Positions 11,299 to 19,807 of a DNA stretch of 43,620 nt are shown piece by piece (positions within the stretch are counted from its first letter, which is position 1; each line of letters begins with the position of its first letter). Where the stretch lies: NCBI GenBank assembly GCA_004297555.1, contig SCSV01000188.1, positions 1 to 43,620 of the forward strand, written 5' to 3'. Both the position numbers and the translations under genes were made by a program. Below the pieces are notes generated by a model. It did not search any database, was not told where the DNA came from, and saw nothing but the letters and a program-made list of their open reading frames with translations. Origin of the DNA: Salinibacterium sp. (GTDB lineage: Bacteria > Actinomycetota > Actinomycetes > Actinomycetales > Microbacteriaceae).

Positions 11299-12863
11299 TC
11301 GAGCGCGACCCGGCCAGCGGCTTCCCGATCTTCCGGCCGGACGGCGCGCAGCTCCGGACGTTCATGCGCGACCGCACGTCGCGGGTGAAGATCATCCAGG
11401 GGCCGCAGGGGTCAGGCACGTCGTCGGCGTGCTGCATGCACGTGTTCCAGCAAGCGCTCGAACAGCCCCGGCAGCAGGATGGCCGGCAGCGGTTTCGGGC
11501 GCACATCCTGCGCGAGACCTATTCGAAGCTTGAGGAAACCACGATCCCGACCTGGAAGGACTGGTTTCCGCCCGGCACCAAGCCGAACGAGTTCGGGGTG
11601 TTCTACGAGACCCGGCCGTACCGGCATGAGATCCGGGTCGGCGCGCTGGAGCTCGACGTGACCTTCGTGGCGATGGAGGACATCCGAGACGCGAAGTCGT
11701 TCTTCATGTCGCTGGAAACGTCGCTGATCTGGTTCAACGAGGTGCAGTTCGCGCAATACGAGGTGTTCTCGGAGGCGGTCGGCCGCGTGTCGCCGCCGCG
11801 CTATCCGGCGGTGAAGGATGGCGGCTGCGCCTGGGGCGGGCTGATCGCGGACACGAACGCGCCGCCGGCGGATCACTGGCTGCCGATCATGCGCGGCGAC
11901 GTGCCGCCGCCGGACTGGATGACGGAGGAGAAGCGCAACGCGCTGAAGCGGCCGGCGAATTGGGGCTTCTACATGCAGCCGCCCGGGCTGATCGAGGAGT
12001 TCGAGGAGTATGTCGATGGCGAGGGCCACACGTCGCGGCGGCTGACTGGCTACCGGCCGAACCCGGCCGCCGAGAACCTGAACAACCTGCCGCCGAAGTT
12101 CTACGAGGAGAAGATCGCCGGCAAGACCAAGTCGTGGATCGACTCGAATATCATGAACCGGTCGAGCGTGGTCACCGACGGCAAGCCGGTCTATCCGCAG
12201 TTTCGGCGCGAGGTAAACGTCGCGACCAAGCCGCTGGAGATCATCCCGGCCGTTCCGGTAACGGTGGGGCTGGACTTTGGCCGGCAGCCGGCGGCTGCGA
12301 TCGGGCAGATGCTGCGCAACGACTGGTTCATCCAGCGCGAGTATGTCGGCCGCGACATGAGCGCCGCCGAATTCGCGCCGCTGCTGAAGACGTACCTCGC
12401 GCAGCAATATCCGGGGTTCAGCTTCATCTTTTGGGGCGATCCGGCCGGCCAGCACCGCGGCGAGGCGACGGACCGCACGCCGTTCGAGGTGTTCGCCGAG
12501 AACGGGATGAAAGTTCTGCCGGCGCCGAATCCGCAGAACATGCGCTCGATCCGCTGGGAGGCGGTGAACGGCGTGCTGCTGCGGCGCTCGCAGTCAGGTC
12601 GGCCGTCGTCGCTGATGATCGACCCGGGCTGCGTCACACTGATCACGGGCCTGGCCGGCGGCTACTTCATGCGGCGGCTGAAGATCACGGGCGAGCGCTA
12701 CAGCGAGGAGCCGGAGAAAAACCAGTATTCTCACGTGTGCGAGGCGTTCGAAAACGCTTTGCTGGGCGGCGGCGAGGGCCGGGCGGTGACGATGGGTCGC
12801 ACGGATGGCCAGCAGCCGGTCCGCGTGCGCGAGCGAAAGACGATGCGGAGGGTGACGGCATAG
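11295..12863 (+). CDS. terL: terminase large subunit
   Basis: 522 residues. Packaging ATPase: Walker A GPQGSGTS (36-43), arginine-bearing RAHILRETYSKLEETT, Walker B LIWFNE (144-149). Nuclease domain: VGLDFGR with Asp327, FWGDPAGQ with Asp382, and a late EKNQYSHVCEAFENALL segment supplying the last acidic residue. The protein docks on the portal, cuts concatemers and pumps DNA into the prohead. Length is normal for the family. The start overlaps the preceding stop. Confidence 0.92.
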   Translation: MIERDPASGFPIFRPDGAQLRTFMRDRTSRVKIIQGPQGSGTSSACCMHVFQQALEQPRQQDGRQRFRAHILRETYSKLEETTIPTWKDWFPPGTKPNEFGVFYETRPYRHEIRVGALELDVTFVAMEDIRDAKSFFMSLETSLIWFNEVQFAQYEVFSEAVGRVSPPRYPAVKDGGCAWGGLIADTNAPPADHWLPIMRGDVPPPDWMTEEKRNALKRPANWGFYMQPPGLIEEFEEYVDGEGHTSRRLTGYRPNPAAENLNNLPPKFYEEKIAGKTKSWIDSNIMNRSSVVTDGKPVYPQFRREVNVATKPLEIIPAVPVTVGLDFGRQPAAAIGQMLRNDWFIQREYVGRDMSAAEFAPLLKTYLAQQYPGFSFIFWGDPAGQHRGEATDRTPFEVFAENGMKVLPAPNPQNMRSIRWEAVNGVLLRRSQSGRPSSLMIDPGCVTLITGLAGGYFMRRLKITGERYSEEPEKNQYSHVCEAFENALLGGGEGRAVTMGRTDGQQPVRVRERKTMRRVTA

Positions 12864-12872
12864 GAGAGTAGG

Positions 12873-13004
12873 ATGGGAGTGGCACCGAAATACAACAAAG
12901 ACGGCACGGTAGATTTTGATGCTGACCTTGGGCCGAGCCTATTGCTCGGCATCGCGGTTGTGTCGCTGATTGCGGTCCTGGGCACCGTTTGGTTCCTTTG
13001 GTGA
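12873..13004 (+). CDS. small membrane protein, 43 residues
   Basis: Starts MGVAPKYNKDGTVDFDADLG and ends GTVWFLW. Acidic N-terminus and one transmembrane helix (about 21-43, SLLLGIAVVSLIAVLGTVWFLW). GAGAGTAGG precedes the ATG, and the stop overlaps the GTG start of the next gene. It sits between terL and the portal. Role unknown. Confidence 0.6.
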   Translation: MGVAPKYNKDGTVDFDADLGPSLLLGIAVVSLIAVLGTVWFLW

Positions 13005-13441
13005 CCGACTACGAGCCCACAAGCTGGTGCGTCGTCTTCAACGTCGAAGGCGCGAGCGGCTGGGCGCGATGGGTGCCGGGCCGCTTCAAGCATGTCCGGG
13101 CTTTTGCCTTCGTACCCGCCGCGCAGGTCTGGCTCTTCTATGACGTGTCGTTTGCCGGCACCGAGATCCAGGCGATCCCGGAAGGGCCCGACGCCCGTGC
13201 CGCGATCTGGTCGTTCATCGGTCCGGAAGGCAAGTCGTTCATCGTGAGCGTGCCAAAGCTGCCGCATCGCCGGCGGCTGTTTCCCTGGTCGATGTGGTGC
13301 ACCGTGGCACTGCGGCATCTGCTGCAGCTGCCCGGCAGTGCGTTGCGGCCGGACCGGTTCTATCGCGACTGTCTCGCCAACGGCGGCAAGCCGTTCGAGG
13401 CAGATGATGGACGCGCCGAAATACGAAGCCCCGCCCCCTGA
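13001..13441 (+). CDS. conserved phage protein
   Basis: 146 residues from GTG 13001, overlapping the stop before it. WARWVPGRFKHVRAFAFVP, VWLFYDVSFAGTEI and LPGSALRPDRFYRDCLANGG match a conserved hypothetical family near terminase genes in Rhizobiales podophages and prophages. RFYRDCLANGG near the C-terminus is its most distinctive motif. No enzymatic role assigned. Confidence 0.7.
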   Translation: MTDYEPTSWCVVFNVEGASGWARWVPGRFKHVRAFAFVPAAQVWLFYDVSFAGTEIQAIPEGPDARAAIWSFIGPEGKSFIVSVPKLPHRRRLFPWSMWCTVALRHLLQLPGSALRPDRFYRDCLANGGKPFEADDGRAEIRSPAP

Positions 13442-13625
13442 TCCCGCGGTCACAGCGCTGAACGATCGCGCCAAGGCCGATCAGCTGTCCGCGCTCCAGA
13501 ACAGCGCCCGCATGGATACGGCGACGCTGATGGCGCGCTACGGGACCACGTTGGCCCTGGGTGGCACCGGTATCGCGCCTGTGTCTTCCTCCCCTCTGAT
13601 CGGGGGCCCGCTCCTTGGCCGATGA
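13404..13625 (+). CDS. small pre-portal protein
   Basis: 73 residues, MMDAPKYEAPPPDPAVTALN..., helical middle (DRAKADQLSALQNSARMDTA) and Gly/Ser-rich end (GGTGIAPVSSSPLIGG). It overlaps its neighbours by 38 and 11 bases. Its place just before the portal is that of small virion or tail-assembly proteins in T7-like phages (for example gp7.3), but sequence similarity is not evident. Confidence 0.55.
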   Translation: MMDAPKYEAPPPDPAVTALNDRAKADQLSALQNSARMDTATLMARYGTTLALGGTGIAPVSSSPLIGGPLLGR

Positions 13626-15207
13626 AAAAACAGCGCTGGAAAAGGAAGGGCTCGACCGGCTGGCCGCGGCCCGCCGCTGGAAATCGCTGTGGGATCTCGA
13701 CCTGCGCGAGGCCTATTTCTTCGCCACGCCGCAGCGCCAGCGCACTATCCTATCGACCTCGCAGCCGCCGACCCAGCGCCTGCTGGACGCCGCAGAGCTC
13801 AATACCGACATCGCGTTCGAGCTCTGCGGCGATTTCGCCACCGAGGTGATCAACACCTACATGCCGGAAGCCACACCATGGTGCGAGCGCGGCAAGGGCA
13901 TGTTCATCTCTGATGAGCAGTTCGCCGAGATCGCCCAGCAGGTGCGCGCCGACGACAAGAACATCTTTTCCGCAATGAAAGCGTCGAACCTGTATCCGGA
14001 GCTGTCGAAAGCGCTCGATCCGGACCTTGCTGTCGGCACGGTCGGCCTCTGGATCCAGCCATCACGGCCCGGCGGTCCGATCGAGGTGCTCGCGGTCCCG
14101 ATCCGGGAGATGGAGATCAATCTCGGCCCCAACGGCGAGATCGATGACCGCTTCGTCATCCGCTACACCCGCAACAGCTACGTCCAGAACCTGCTCGGCG
14201 ACGAGATTTGGGCCAAGGTCCCGCAAAAGATCAAGGACACGCTGAAGGAAAAGCCGACCGAGCGCACCGAACTGCGCTGGGGCTATTGGCGGCTCTGGGA
14301 CGATCATAGCGACGAATGCTGGCAGCATGTCGTCTACGTCGCCAAGGACCTCGTACACGATGTCGAGATCAAGGGTGAGGGCTGCTGTCCGTTCATTCCT
14401 TTCCGCTGGAATCCGAACCCCGACTGGCCGTGGGGCCATGGGCCGCTGCTGCAATACATGCCGACGCTGCGCCAGGTCGACGAACTTGAGCTGATGCGGA
14501 TGGAGCACGGCGAGATGGCGATCAAGCCGCCGATCGGCTATCCCGATGACAGCTTCGCCGCGATCGAGCAGGGCCTCGAGCCCGGCATGGCCTATCCGAT
14601 GCGGCAGGGCAGCGGCAAAGATGTGGTGCCGATCTACCAGCCGCCGCCGAGCAATCCGGCCGACTATCAGTATGAGGAGAAGGAGAAGCGGCTGCGCCGC
14701 GGCTTCTTCGTCGATTTCCCGCAGCAGACTGGTGACACGCCGCCGACGCTCGGCCAATGGCTGGACGAGATGGCGCGCGCGCAGCGTCGCATTGGTCGCC
14801 CCGGCCTCGCGTTCTGGCGCGAGGGTCCGGCCAAGATTTTCATCCGCTTTAAGTATCTGCTGGAGCGGTCCGGCGCGATCCACCAGATCACGGTCGACGG
14901 CAAGGCGGTTGCGCTGATGCCGATGAACCCGACCCAGCGCGCCGCCGAGCAGCAGGAGATCGCAATGGCGGTCCATGGCCTGCAGATCGCAGCGCAGATG
15001 TGGCCGGAGGAATACAAGCTGATCGTCGACGGCAAGGCCACGATGAAATCGCTGTTCGACAAGATGCGGATCGAGCTGATCAAGTTCCGCGACCAGAAAC
15101 AGGTCGAAGGCGTGCTGAAGCAGATGACGCAACTGATCGGCTCGACTCCGCCCGGCGCGCAGCGCGGTGGTCAGCTTGCGGCCGAGCAGGGGATGACAAA
15201 CGCATGA
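13615..15207 (+). CDS. portal (head-to-tail connector) protein
   Basis: 530 residues from a TTG start. It belongs to the T7-type head-to-tail connector family (PF12236): the N-terminal helices LDRLAAARRWKSLWDLDLRE, LFDTAAEL-like LLDAAELNTDIAFELCGDFA, central YWRLWDDHSDECWQHVVYVA, LMRMEHGEMAIKPPIGYPDD and the C-terminal helical barrel (FDKMRIELIKFRDQKQVEGV). Twelve copies form the ring through which terminase packs DNA and to which tail tubular protein A attaches. Length matches T7 gp8 (536). Confidence 0.9.
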   Translation: MADEKTALEKEGLDRLAAARRWKSLWDLDLREAYFFATPQRQRTILSTSQPPTQRLLDAAELNTDIAFELCGDFATEVINTYMPEATPWCERGKGMFISDEQFAEIAQQVRADDKNIFSAMKASNLYPELSKALDPDLAVGTVGLWIQPSRPGGPIEVLAVPIREMEINLGPNGEIDDRFVIRYTRNSYVQNLLGDEIWAKVPQKIKDTLKEKPTERTELRWGYWRLWDDHSDECWQHVVYVAKDLVHDVEIKGEGCCPFIPFRWNPNPDWPWGHGPLLQYMPTLRQVDELELMRMEHGEMAIKPPIGYPDDSFAAIEQGLEPGMAYPMRQGSGKDVVPIYQPPPSNPADYQYEEKEKRLRRGFFVDFPQQTGDTPPTLGQWLDEMARAQRRIGRPGLAFWREGPAKIFIRFKYLLERSGAIHQITVDGKAVALMPMNPTQRAAEQQEIAMAVHGLQIAAQMWPEEYKLIVDGKATMKSLFDKMRIELIKFRDQKQVEGVLKQMTQLIGSTPPGAQRGGQLAAEQGMTNA

Positions 15208-15584
15208 CCGTCGAGCCGATGACCCCGCACGAGGAGGAGGCCGACGCGATCAAGCGCATTGCGCAAGGCCGCGATGGCCTGCTGCTGCACCGCTATCTCA
15301 GGCGCATTTTGGAGGCCGTTGTCGACCTGGATTCTGAGAGTGCGTTGCGAAGCCACAACGGTCGCCGCAGCTTGGCGCGAGACTTGATGCGGCTCATGGC
15401 CGAGGGAATTGATGAGCACAGACCCGACAGTAGTGCCGACGACCCCATCCTCGCCCGCACCCGCGGCCCCGTCGCCGTCTCCGGCACCGGCCGCAGCCGC
15501 CGCGACGCCCGCTTCCTCCCCCGCGTCGACAGCTACGCCGGCGAGCTCAACGCCGACGGCACCCTCCCCGCCGAGCCGACCTGA
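15204..15584 (+). CDS. Bbp19-like protein
   Basis: 126 residues. AQGRDGLLLHRYLRRILEAV, then RSHNGRRSLARDLMRLMAEG, matches the short helical family named after Bordetella phage BPP-1 Bbp19, which lies between portal and scaffold in such phages. The family part ends near residue 70; the rest is read from DNA that also encodes the Pro/Ala-rich start of the scaffold (overlap of 173 bases). ATGA overlap with the portal gene. Confidence 0.65.
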   Translation: MTVEPMTPHEEEADAIKRIAQGRDGLLLHRYLRRILEAVVDLDSESALRSHNGRRSLARDLMRLMAEGIDEHRPDSSADDPILARTRGPVAVSGTGRSRRDARFLPRVDSYAGELNADGTLPAEPT

Positions 15585-16221
15585 CTGGCTGCCGGAGAAC
15601 TTCTTCGACGCCGCGGCCGGCCCGAAGTGGGACGACTTCGGAAAGCACTTCGCCGAGATTGCCACCCGCGATGCGGCCGAGCAGGTGCGCCGCGCCGCGC
15701 TCGCGCAGAAGCCGGAAGACGTCAAGATCGAGCTGCCCAAGGACTTCCAGGTCCCGCAGGGCGTCGAGTTCAAGATCGATCCGGCCAAGCCTGAATTCGC
15801 CAAGCTGCAGGCCGCCGCGGTCAAGCACGGCCTTTCCAGCGAAGCCGTGTCCGACCTGGTCGGCGTCTATGCCGAGACGGTGGTCGGCTCCGAGGCGACG
15901 ATCGCCGCTGCAAAGGCGGCCGAGGTTGCCAAGCTCGGCGCCAACGGCCCGGCCCGCGTCACCGCGCTCGGCACGTTCTTCGACGCGATGGGCGCGCCCG
16001 AGATGAAGCAGATGCTGGTCACGGCCGGCATCGTGCAGGCGGCCGAGAAGATCGTCGCCAAATTCCAGAGCCAGGGCTCCGCGACGTTCTCGCAGTCGGG
16101 CCGCGTTCCGGATGCCGGCGGCAAGGTGAGTGAGGAAGCCTACGCCAAGATGTCGCCCGCTCAGCGGCTCGACTACGCGCGCCAGTTCGATCAGGCGCAG
16201 TTCCAGAAGAAATCGGCTTGA
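15412..16221 (+). CDS. scaffolding protein (putative)
   Basis: 269 residues from ATG 15412; TTG 15409 is an alternative. An N-terminal Pro/Ala/Ser linker of about 50 residues precedes PDWLPENFFD, the usual opening of podophage scaffold proteins. A helical, acidic body follows (LSSEAVSDLVGVYAETVVGS, AAKAAEVAKLGANGPARVTA), and the tail is DYARQFDQAQFQKKSA. Placement directly before the major capsid gene supports assembly scaffolding (T7 gp9 role). Confidence 0.75.
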   Translation: MSTDPTVVPTTPSSPAPAAPSPSPAPAAAAATPASSPASTATPASSTPTAPSPPSRPDWLPENFFDAAAGPKWDDFGKHFAEIATRDAAEQVRRAALAQKPEDVKIELPKDFQVPQGVEFKIDPAKPEFAKLQAAAVKHGLSSEAVSDLVGVYAETVVGSEATIAAAKAAEVAKLGANGPARVTALGTFFDAMGAPEMKQMLVTAGIVQAAEKIVAKFQSQGSATFSQSGRVPDAGGKVSEEAYAKMSPAQRLDYARQFDQAQFQKKSA

Positions 16222-16238
16222 GAGAAGGACCCTGAACC

Positions 16239-17192
16239 ATGGCCGTGAACAACCTCATCACCCTTCCTGAATACGCGAAGGGTTTCGCGATGGAGGATAT
16301 TCGCCGCACCGTGATCGAGATGTTCACGCAGTACAGCGATGTCTTCGAGGTCATGCCATTCGAGGCGCTGCGCGGCTCCAAGTACCAGGGTTACCGCGAG
16401 GCGGCGCTGCCGACCCCGGTGTTCCGCGCCATCAACGAGGCATCGTCCAGCGGCCACGGTACGATCTCGCCGTTCGACGAGGCCACCTACATCATCGACC
16501 ACGACATCGACGTCGACCGCGCGATCCAGGACCGTCACGGCCCGGAGCGCCGCAACTACGAGGAGCGGATGGGCATCACCGCTTTTGCCCGTCTTTGGGT
16601 CGACACCTTTATCAAGGGCGACCAGTCGACGAATCCGCGGGTGTTCAACGGCCTCAACGTCCGCGCCCGCAAGTTCGGCCGGCTCTACCACAACTCGGCC
16701 GCTTCTGGCGGCGCCGCGCTGTCGCTGGCGAATCTCGACCAGTTCCTCAACAACATCTCGCGCAAGTCCGGTACCACCTACATGCTGGTGCCGTTCATCT
16801 CGCTGCCGCTGTGGATCGCGGCGGCCCGCAGCACCACCCTGACTGGCTTCGTGATGCAGACCTGGAACGAGATCGGCATGCCCAAGCTCAGCTATGCCAA
16901 CATTCGCATCCTCTCGGGCTACCCGAAGGACGACCAGGTTCCGGTGCTGCAGTTCAACGAGGTCGCCTCGGGCGGCGGCTCGGCAGTGACCGGCTCGCTG
17001 TATGGCATGACCCTCGGCGAGGGCATGCTGCGCGGCATCACCGTTCGGCCGCTGACCCCGGAAGACGTCGGCCTGCTGCAGGATCGCAAGACCTACCGCA
17101 CGCACATCGGCTGGGACGTCGGCGTCGTCGACGAGCACAAGTACTGCCTGGGTCGCCTCGACTCGTGGACCAACGCGCCAATCGTGGCCTGA
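16239..17192 (+). CDS. major capsid protein (BPP-1 Bbp17 type)
   Basis: 317 residues, starting MAVNNLITLPEYAKGFAMED. The sequence fits the HK97-fold capsid family of BPP-1-like podoviruses: FEVMPFEALRGSKYQGYREA near residues 36-55, the central RVFNGLNVRARKFGR loop, the helical NLDQFLNNISRKSGTTYMLV, and RTHIGWDVGVVDEHKYCLGR at the C-terminus. GAGAAGG precedes the ATG. It forms the icosahedral shell together with the cement protein encoded next. Confidence 0.85.
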   Translation: MAVNNLITLPEYAKGFAMEDIRRTVIEMFTQYSDVFEVMPFEALRGSKYQGYREAALPTPVFRAINEASSSGHGTISPFDEATYIIDHDIDVDRAIQDRHGPERRNYEERMGITAFARLWVDTFIKGDQSTNPRVFNGLNVRARKFGRLYHNSAASGGAALSLANLDQFLNNISRKSGTTYMLVPFISLPLWIAAARSTTLTGFVMQTWNEIGMPKLSYANIRILSGYPKDDQVPVLQFNEVASGGGSAVTGSLYGMTLGEGMLRGITVRPLTPEDVGLLQDRKTYRTHIGWDVGVVDEHKYCLGRLDSWTNAPIVA

Positions 17193-17208
17193 TCAAAGGG
17201 AGGCCCTG

Positions 17209-17730
17209 ATGGGCGACCGTTCCTATTCCTTCGACGCCAACATGATCCTTTCGGACGGTGTCGCGGCGATCGCGGCATCAGGCTACGCGCAGTATGCCGG
17301 CGCCGACGCGATCATCGACCTTGGCGGCAACCAGAACATCACGGTCACGCTGCCGTCGATCGCCGACGTCTCGAGCATCACGCCGCAGCAGGCCCGCATT
17401 GACGCCTATCTGGTGATCGACGTGACCGCGGTCACCACCTCCGGCACGGCTTCGGAGAAGCTGATCCTGGTGGGCTCGAACGATCCGAGCTTCGCGGCCG
17501 GCAAGACGATCCAGCTCGGCATGATGGAGTTCGGCGCCATCGTCTCGCAGGAACAGCCCAACGGCTTCGTCACCGCCGCGCCCAACGCGGTCGGCGGCTC
17601 GCGCTACGAGATGGGCTTCACGAACGAGCAGAACAACGTGAAGTACGAGTATCTGAAGCTCTATGTCGTGATCGCCAACTCGGGCTCGATCACCTTCAAG
17701 GCGTTCGTCGCCGTCACGCCGGAGCCGTAG
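17209..17730 (+). CDS. capsid cement protein (Bbp16-like)
   Basis: 173 residues, all-beta by pattern: DAIIDLGGNQNITVTLPS, AYLVIDVTAVTTSGTASEKL, KYEYLKLYVVIANSGSITFK. This resembles BPP-1 Bbp16, the jelly-roll cement that clamps the shell; adjacency to the capsid gene agrees. GGGAGG lies just upstream. Confidence 0.8.
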   Translation: MGDRSYSFDANMILSDGVAAIAASGYAQYAGADAIIDLGGNQNITVTLPSIADVSSITPQQARIDAYLVIDVTAVTTSGTASEKLILVGSNDPSFAAGKTIQLGMMEFGAIVSQEQPNGFVTAAPNAVGGSRYEMGFTNEQNNVKYEYLKLYVVIANSGSITFKAFVAVTPEP

Positions 17731-17731
17731 G

Positions 17732-17962
17732 ATGCACATTCCTCCGGAGAAGCTGCTGCCGCAGGACCTGGTCGACGTGTTCGACCATGGTCATGCCGAT
17801 GAGCCGAACGACCCGGCGGTGCGGATCCGGATGCACGTGGTTGATGCCAAGCACGCCATGGAGGTCGAGCCGAGCCGCTACCGCCTCGACCTCGCCAAGC
17901 CAGTGAAGGCCGAGCCTGAGGTCGAGCCCGACCACGAAGACGAGGACGAGACGGATGTTTGA
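17732..17962 (+). CDS. hypothetical acidic protein
   Basis: 76 residues, starting MHIPPEKLLPQDLVDVFDHG, with an acidic C-terminus (EVEPDHEDEDETDV). It lies one base after the cement stop and overlaps the next gene by eight bases. Probably virion- or assembly-related by location; no family recognised. Confidence 0.6.
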   Translation: MHIPPEKLLPQDLVDVFDHGHADEPNDPAVRIRMHVVDAKHAMEVEPSRYRLDLAKPVKAEPEVEPDHEDEDETDV

Positions 17963-18542
17963 CGGCGAATTCACCCGGGTCACGAACTCGCTTGGCCCCG
18001 AACTGGCGAAGACCTTCGTCGTGCTTTGGGACATCGGGCCGCACAAGCCGAGCCCGCCGAAGCGCCCGGACACGCCGAAGGGCAAGCCCGGCCAGCCCGA
18101 ATTTGATCTCGCGATGATCGAGTTCAGGGAACAGCTCGATGCTTACGAGGACGCGCTCAAGGCCTATGGCCGCGCCAAGACCGAATATGCCGAGTGGCAG
18201 AAGCGTGAGGGCGGCGCGATCGAGCGCACGATGTATTCGTGCGATGCCCATGACGCGCTGGCCCGGGACGCCGCGAATGCGCCGATGCTCGACGTGCTCG
18301 ACCAGGAGGGCAACACGGTGTTGGACGAGCAGACCGGAGAGCCGAAGCAGGCCGCGCGGCTGCGCTATTTCATTTCGGCGTCGACCCGCGGCCATGAGCG
18401 GCTGAAGAACCATGGCCTGCCCGAAGGCGTGAAGCCCGGCAGGGGACAGGCCGAGAATATCCGGCGGCAGCGCGAAGGCGAGGACGAATTCCTGCGCGCG
18501 CGGGCCGCCGATCCCGTGTTCGGACAGGAGATGACCCGATGA
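17955..18542 (+). CDS. conserved structural-region hypothetical protein
   Basis: 195 residues. A Pro/Lys-rich segment (HKPSPPKRPDTPKGKPGQPE) is followed by long helices (AMIEFREQLDAYEDALKAYG) and a charged C-terminus (QAENIRRQREGEDEFLRARA). Stop and start share ATGA with the next gene. Similar proteins occur in head modules of alphaproteobacterial podophages; function not known. Confidence 0.6.
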   Translation: MFDGEFTRVTNSLGPELAKTFVVLWDIGPHKPSPPKRPDTPKGKPGQPEFDLAMIEFREQLDAYEDALKAYGRAKTEYAEWQKREGGAIERTMYSCDAHDALARDAANAPMLDVLDQEGNTVLDEQTGEPKQAARLRYFISASTRGHERLKNHGLPEGVKPGRGQAENIRRQREGEDEFLRARAADPVFGQEMTR

Positions 18543-19126
18543 AGATGTTCCGCCTGCTTACTGCCGCGCTCGCGGCTGCGTTCATTGTCGCCGCGGCGCC
18601 GGTCCAGGCGGCGCAGGTCTACATGTGCTCCCCCGACGTCGCCGGCGGCGTGCAGGGTCCGCGTACCTGGGGCGGCACGCTGAGCCCGGTCCCGTCCGGC
18701 ACGATCTACGTCCTGAACGGACAGGGCTGCGGCCTGATCGCGCAAGGCGACGTCGGCTACTTCGCCTCGCAGGGCTTCACCCAGGCATCGTCGCAGCAGT
18801 CGTTTCTGTTCACGACCGGCGTGGCCACCGGCACCACCGACTTCGTGATCGGTTCTGTCCCAGCCGGCGCCTACATCCAGCAGATCATCTATTCGAACGC
18901 GGTTGCGGCGGCGGTCACCGGCGGCATTTCGATCGGCACCACGGCGAACGGCACCGACGTGGTTGCGGCGCAAGCCGTCGGCTCCTCGGCGTTGACCTTC
19001 ACCACCGACGCGCTGCTGCTCAAGCGGGTGTTCTCGACTACCGCGGCCACCCCGCTGCACGCCGCCGCGGTGACCGCATGGAATTCGACGAACGTCACCA
19101 TCACGGTCGTCTACGGCTACTTCTGA
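18539..19126 (+). CDS. secreted virion-region protein with Sec signal peptide
   Basis: 195 residues. The N-terminus MKMFRLLTAALAAAFIVAAA, then PVQAAQ, is a complete Sec signal peptide with an AxA-type cleavage site near residue 25. The mature part is beta-rich, Thr/Ala/Gly-rich (SFLFTTGVATGTTDFVIGSV, AVTAWNSTNVTITVVYGYF), like head or tail fibre domains. It ends the head operon just before a strong terminator. A decoration or adhesion role is plausible; why it should be exported is unclear. Confidence 0.7.
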   Translation: MKMFRLLTAALAAAFIVAAAPVQAAQVYMCSPDVAGGVQGPRTWGGTLSPVPSGTIYVLNGQGCGLIAQGDVGYFASQGFTQASSQQSFLFTTGVATGTTDFVIGSVPAGAYIQQIIYSNAVAAAVTGGISIGTTANGTDVVAAQAVGSSALTFTTDALLLKRVFSTTAATPLHAAAVTAWNSTNVTITVVYGYF

Positions 19127-19154
19127 GCTCCTCGCGGAGAACTTGGACAGGCCT

Positions 19155-19183
19155 GACCCTCCCTTCGGGGAGGGTCTTTTTTT
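19155..19183 (+). terminator. Rho-independent terminator
   Basis: Perfect 9-bp GC-rich stem GACCCTCCC/GGGAGGGTC closed by a TTCG tetraloop and followed by seven T. It is the only textbook intrinsic terminator I found. It separates head genes from the homing nuclease and tail genes, and the late motif follows four bases later. Confidence 0.95.
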
Positions 19184-19186
19184 GGG

Positions 19187-19196
19187 GTGCGTTGCG
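19187..19196 (+). promoter_or_regulatory. late motif GTGCGTTGCG, copy 2
   Basis: Begins four bases after the terminator and 39 bases before the next ATG, so transcription must restart here. The 43 bases from GGTGCG to the ATG closely resemble those at copy 4 (31431-31474), including GCGGCGG and ATYGTG. Confidence 0.55.
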
Positions 19197-19225
19197 GCGG
19201 ATCGCCGCGCTGCCATCGTGTCGCC

Positions 19226-19807
19226 ATGACGTCTATCGTTTACATGGCAACGAACACGGTGAACGGGAAGCGCTATATCGGCGCGACCAGCAAGGGTTTG
19301 CGCGTGCGCCGAAAACAGCATGAGCAGGCGCCCAACGCCAAACGGATTACTTGCCGGTATTTTCACGCAGCGATCAAAAAACACGGTGCTGGCGCATTCG
19401 AATGGACGGTTCTGGTCCGCTGCGAGTCGTTTGCCGACGCGCTTAAGGCCGAAGTGCATCTGATCGCCCAGATGAAGCCCGAGTACAACTTGACCTTGGG
19501 CGGCCAAGGAACAGCCGGTCGGACGGTGTCGAAAGAGGCGCGGCTTGCAGCATCGCTCAGCCGCCGTGGTCGGCCACAGACGCCCGAGGAAAAACAGAGA
19601 CAGATCGAGGCTCAGACCGGCCGGAAATATAGCGAAAGCCATCGGGCTGCGATCAGCGCTGGAAAGCGCGGCAAGGCATTCTCCGACGAACACAAAGCGC
19701 GGCTGCGGGTAGCTCGTGCGCGCCAGGTCGTCACTGAGCAAATGCGCGAAAAGTACCGGCAAAATAGTGCGCGTCGGCCGCGTGACGCGATGGGGAGGAT
19801 GATTTGA
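19226..19807 (+). CDS. GIY-YIG homing endonuclease
   Basis: 193 residues. The catalytic domain is at the N-terminus: IVYMATN (4-10, GIY position) and KRYIGAT (15-21, YIG position), then RVRRKQHEQ with Arg and His, and later AEVHLIAQMKPEYNLTLGG containing the conserved Glu and Asn. The C-terminal half carries NUMOD3-type DNA-binding repeats (GRKYSESHRAAISAGKRGKA, FSDEHKARLRVAR). It is a free-standing mobile gene sitting between head and tail genes. Its stop overlaps the TTG start of the tail gene, so it is now part of that operon. Confidence 0.88.
   Translation: MTSIVYMATNTVNGKRYIGATSKGLRVRRKQHEQAPNAKRITCRYFHAAIKKHGAGAFEWTVLVRCESFADALKAEVHLIAQMKPEYNLTLGGQGTAGRTVSKEARLAASLSRRGRPQTPEEKQRQIEAQTGRKYSESHRAAISAGKRGKAFSDEHKARLRVARARQVVTEQMREKYRQNSARRPRDAMGRMI

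Noticed and set aside
11412..12455. 347-codon minus-strand frame opposite terL, and a similar 356-codon frame opposite the portal
   Set aside because: The plus-strand proteins are unmistakable; the antisense frames are composition artefacts.
13338..15349. GTGCGTTGCG at 13338 and 15340 as further late promoters
   Set aside because: Both lie inside coding sequence (SALRPDR and SALRSHN codons), with no gene start nearby; they are probably coincidental or fixed by protein sequence.
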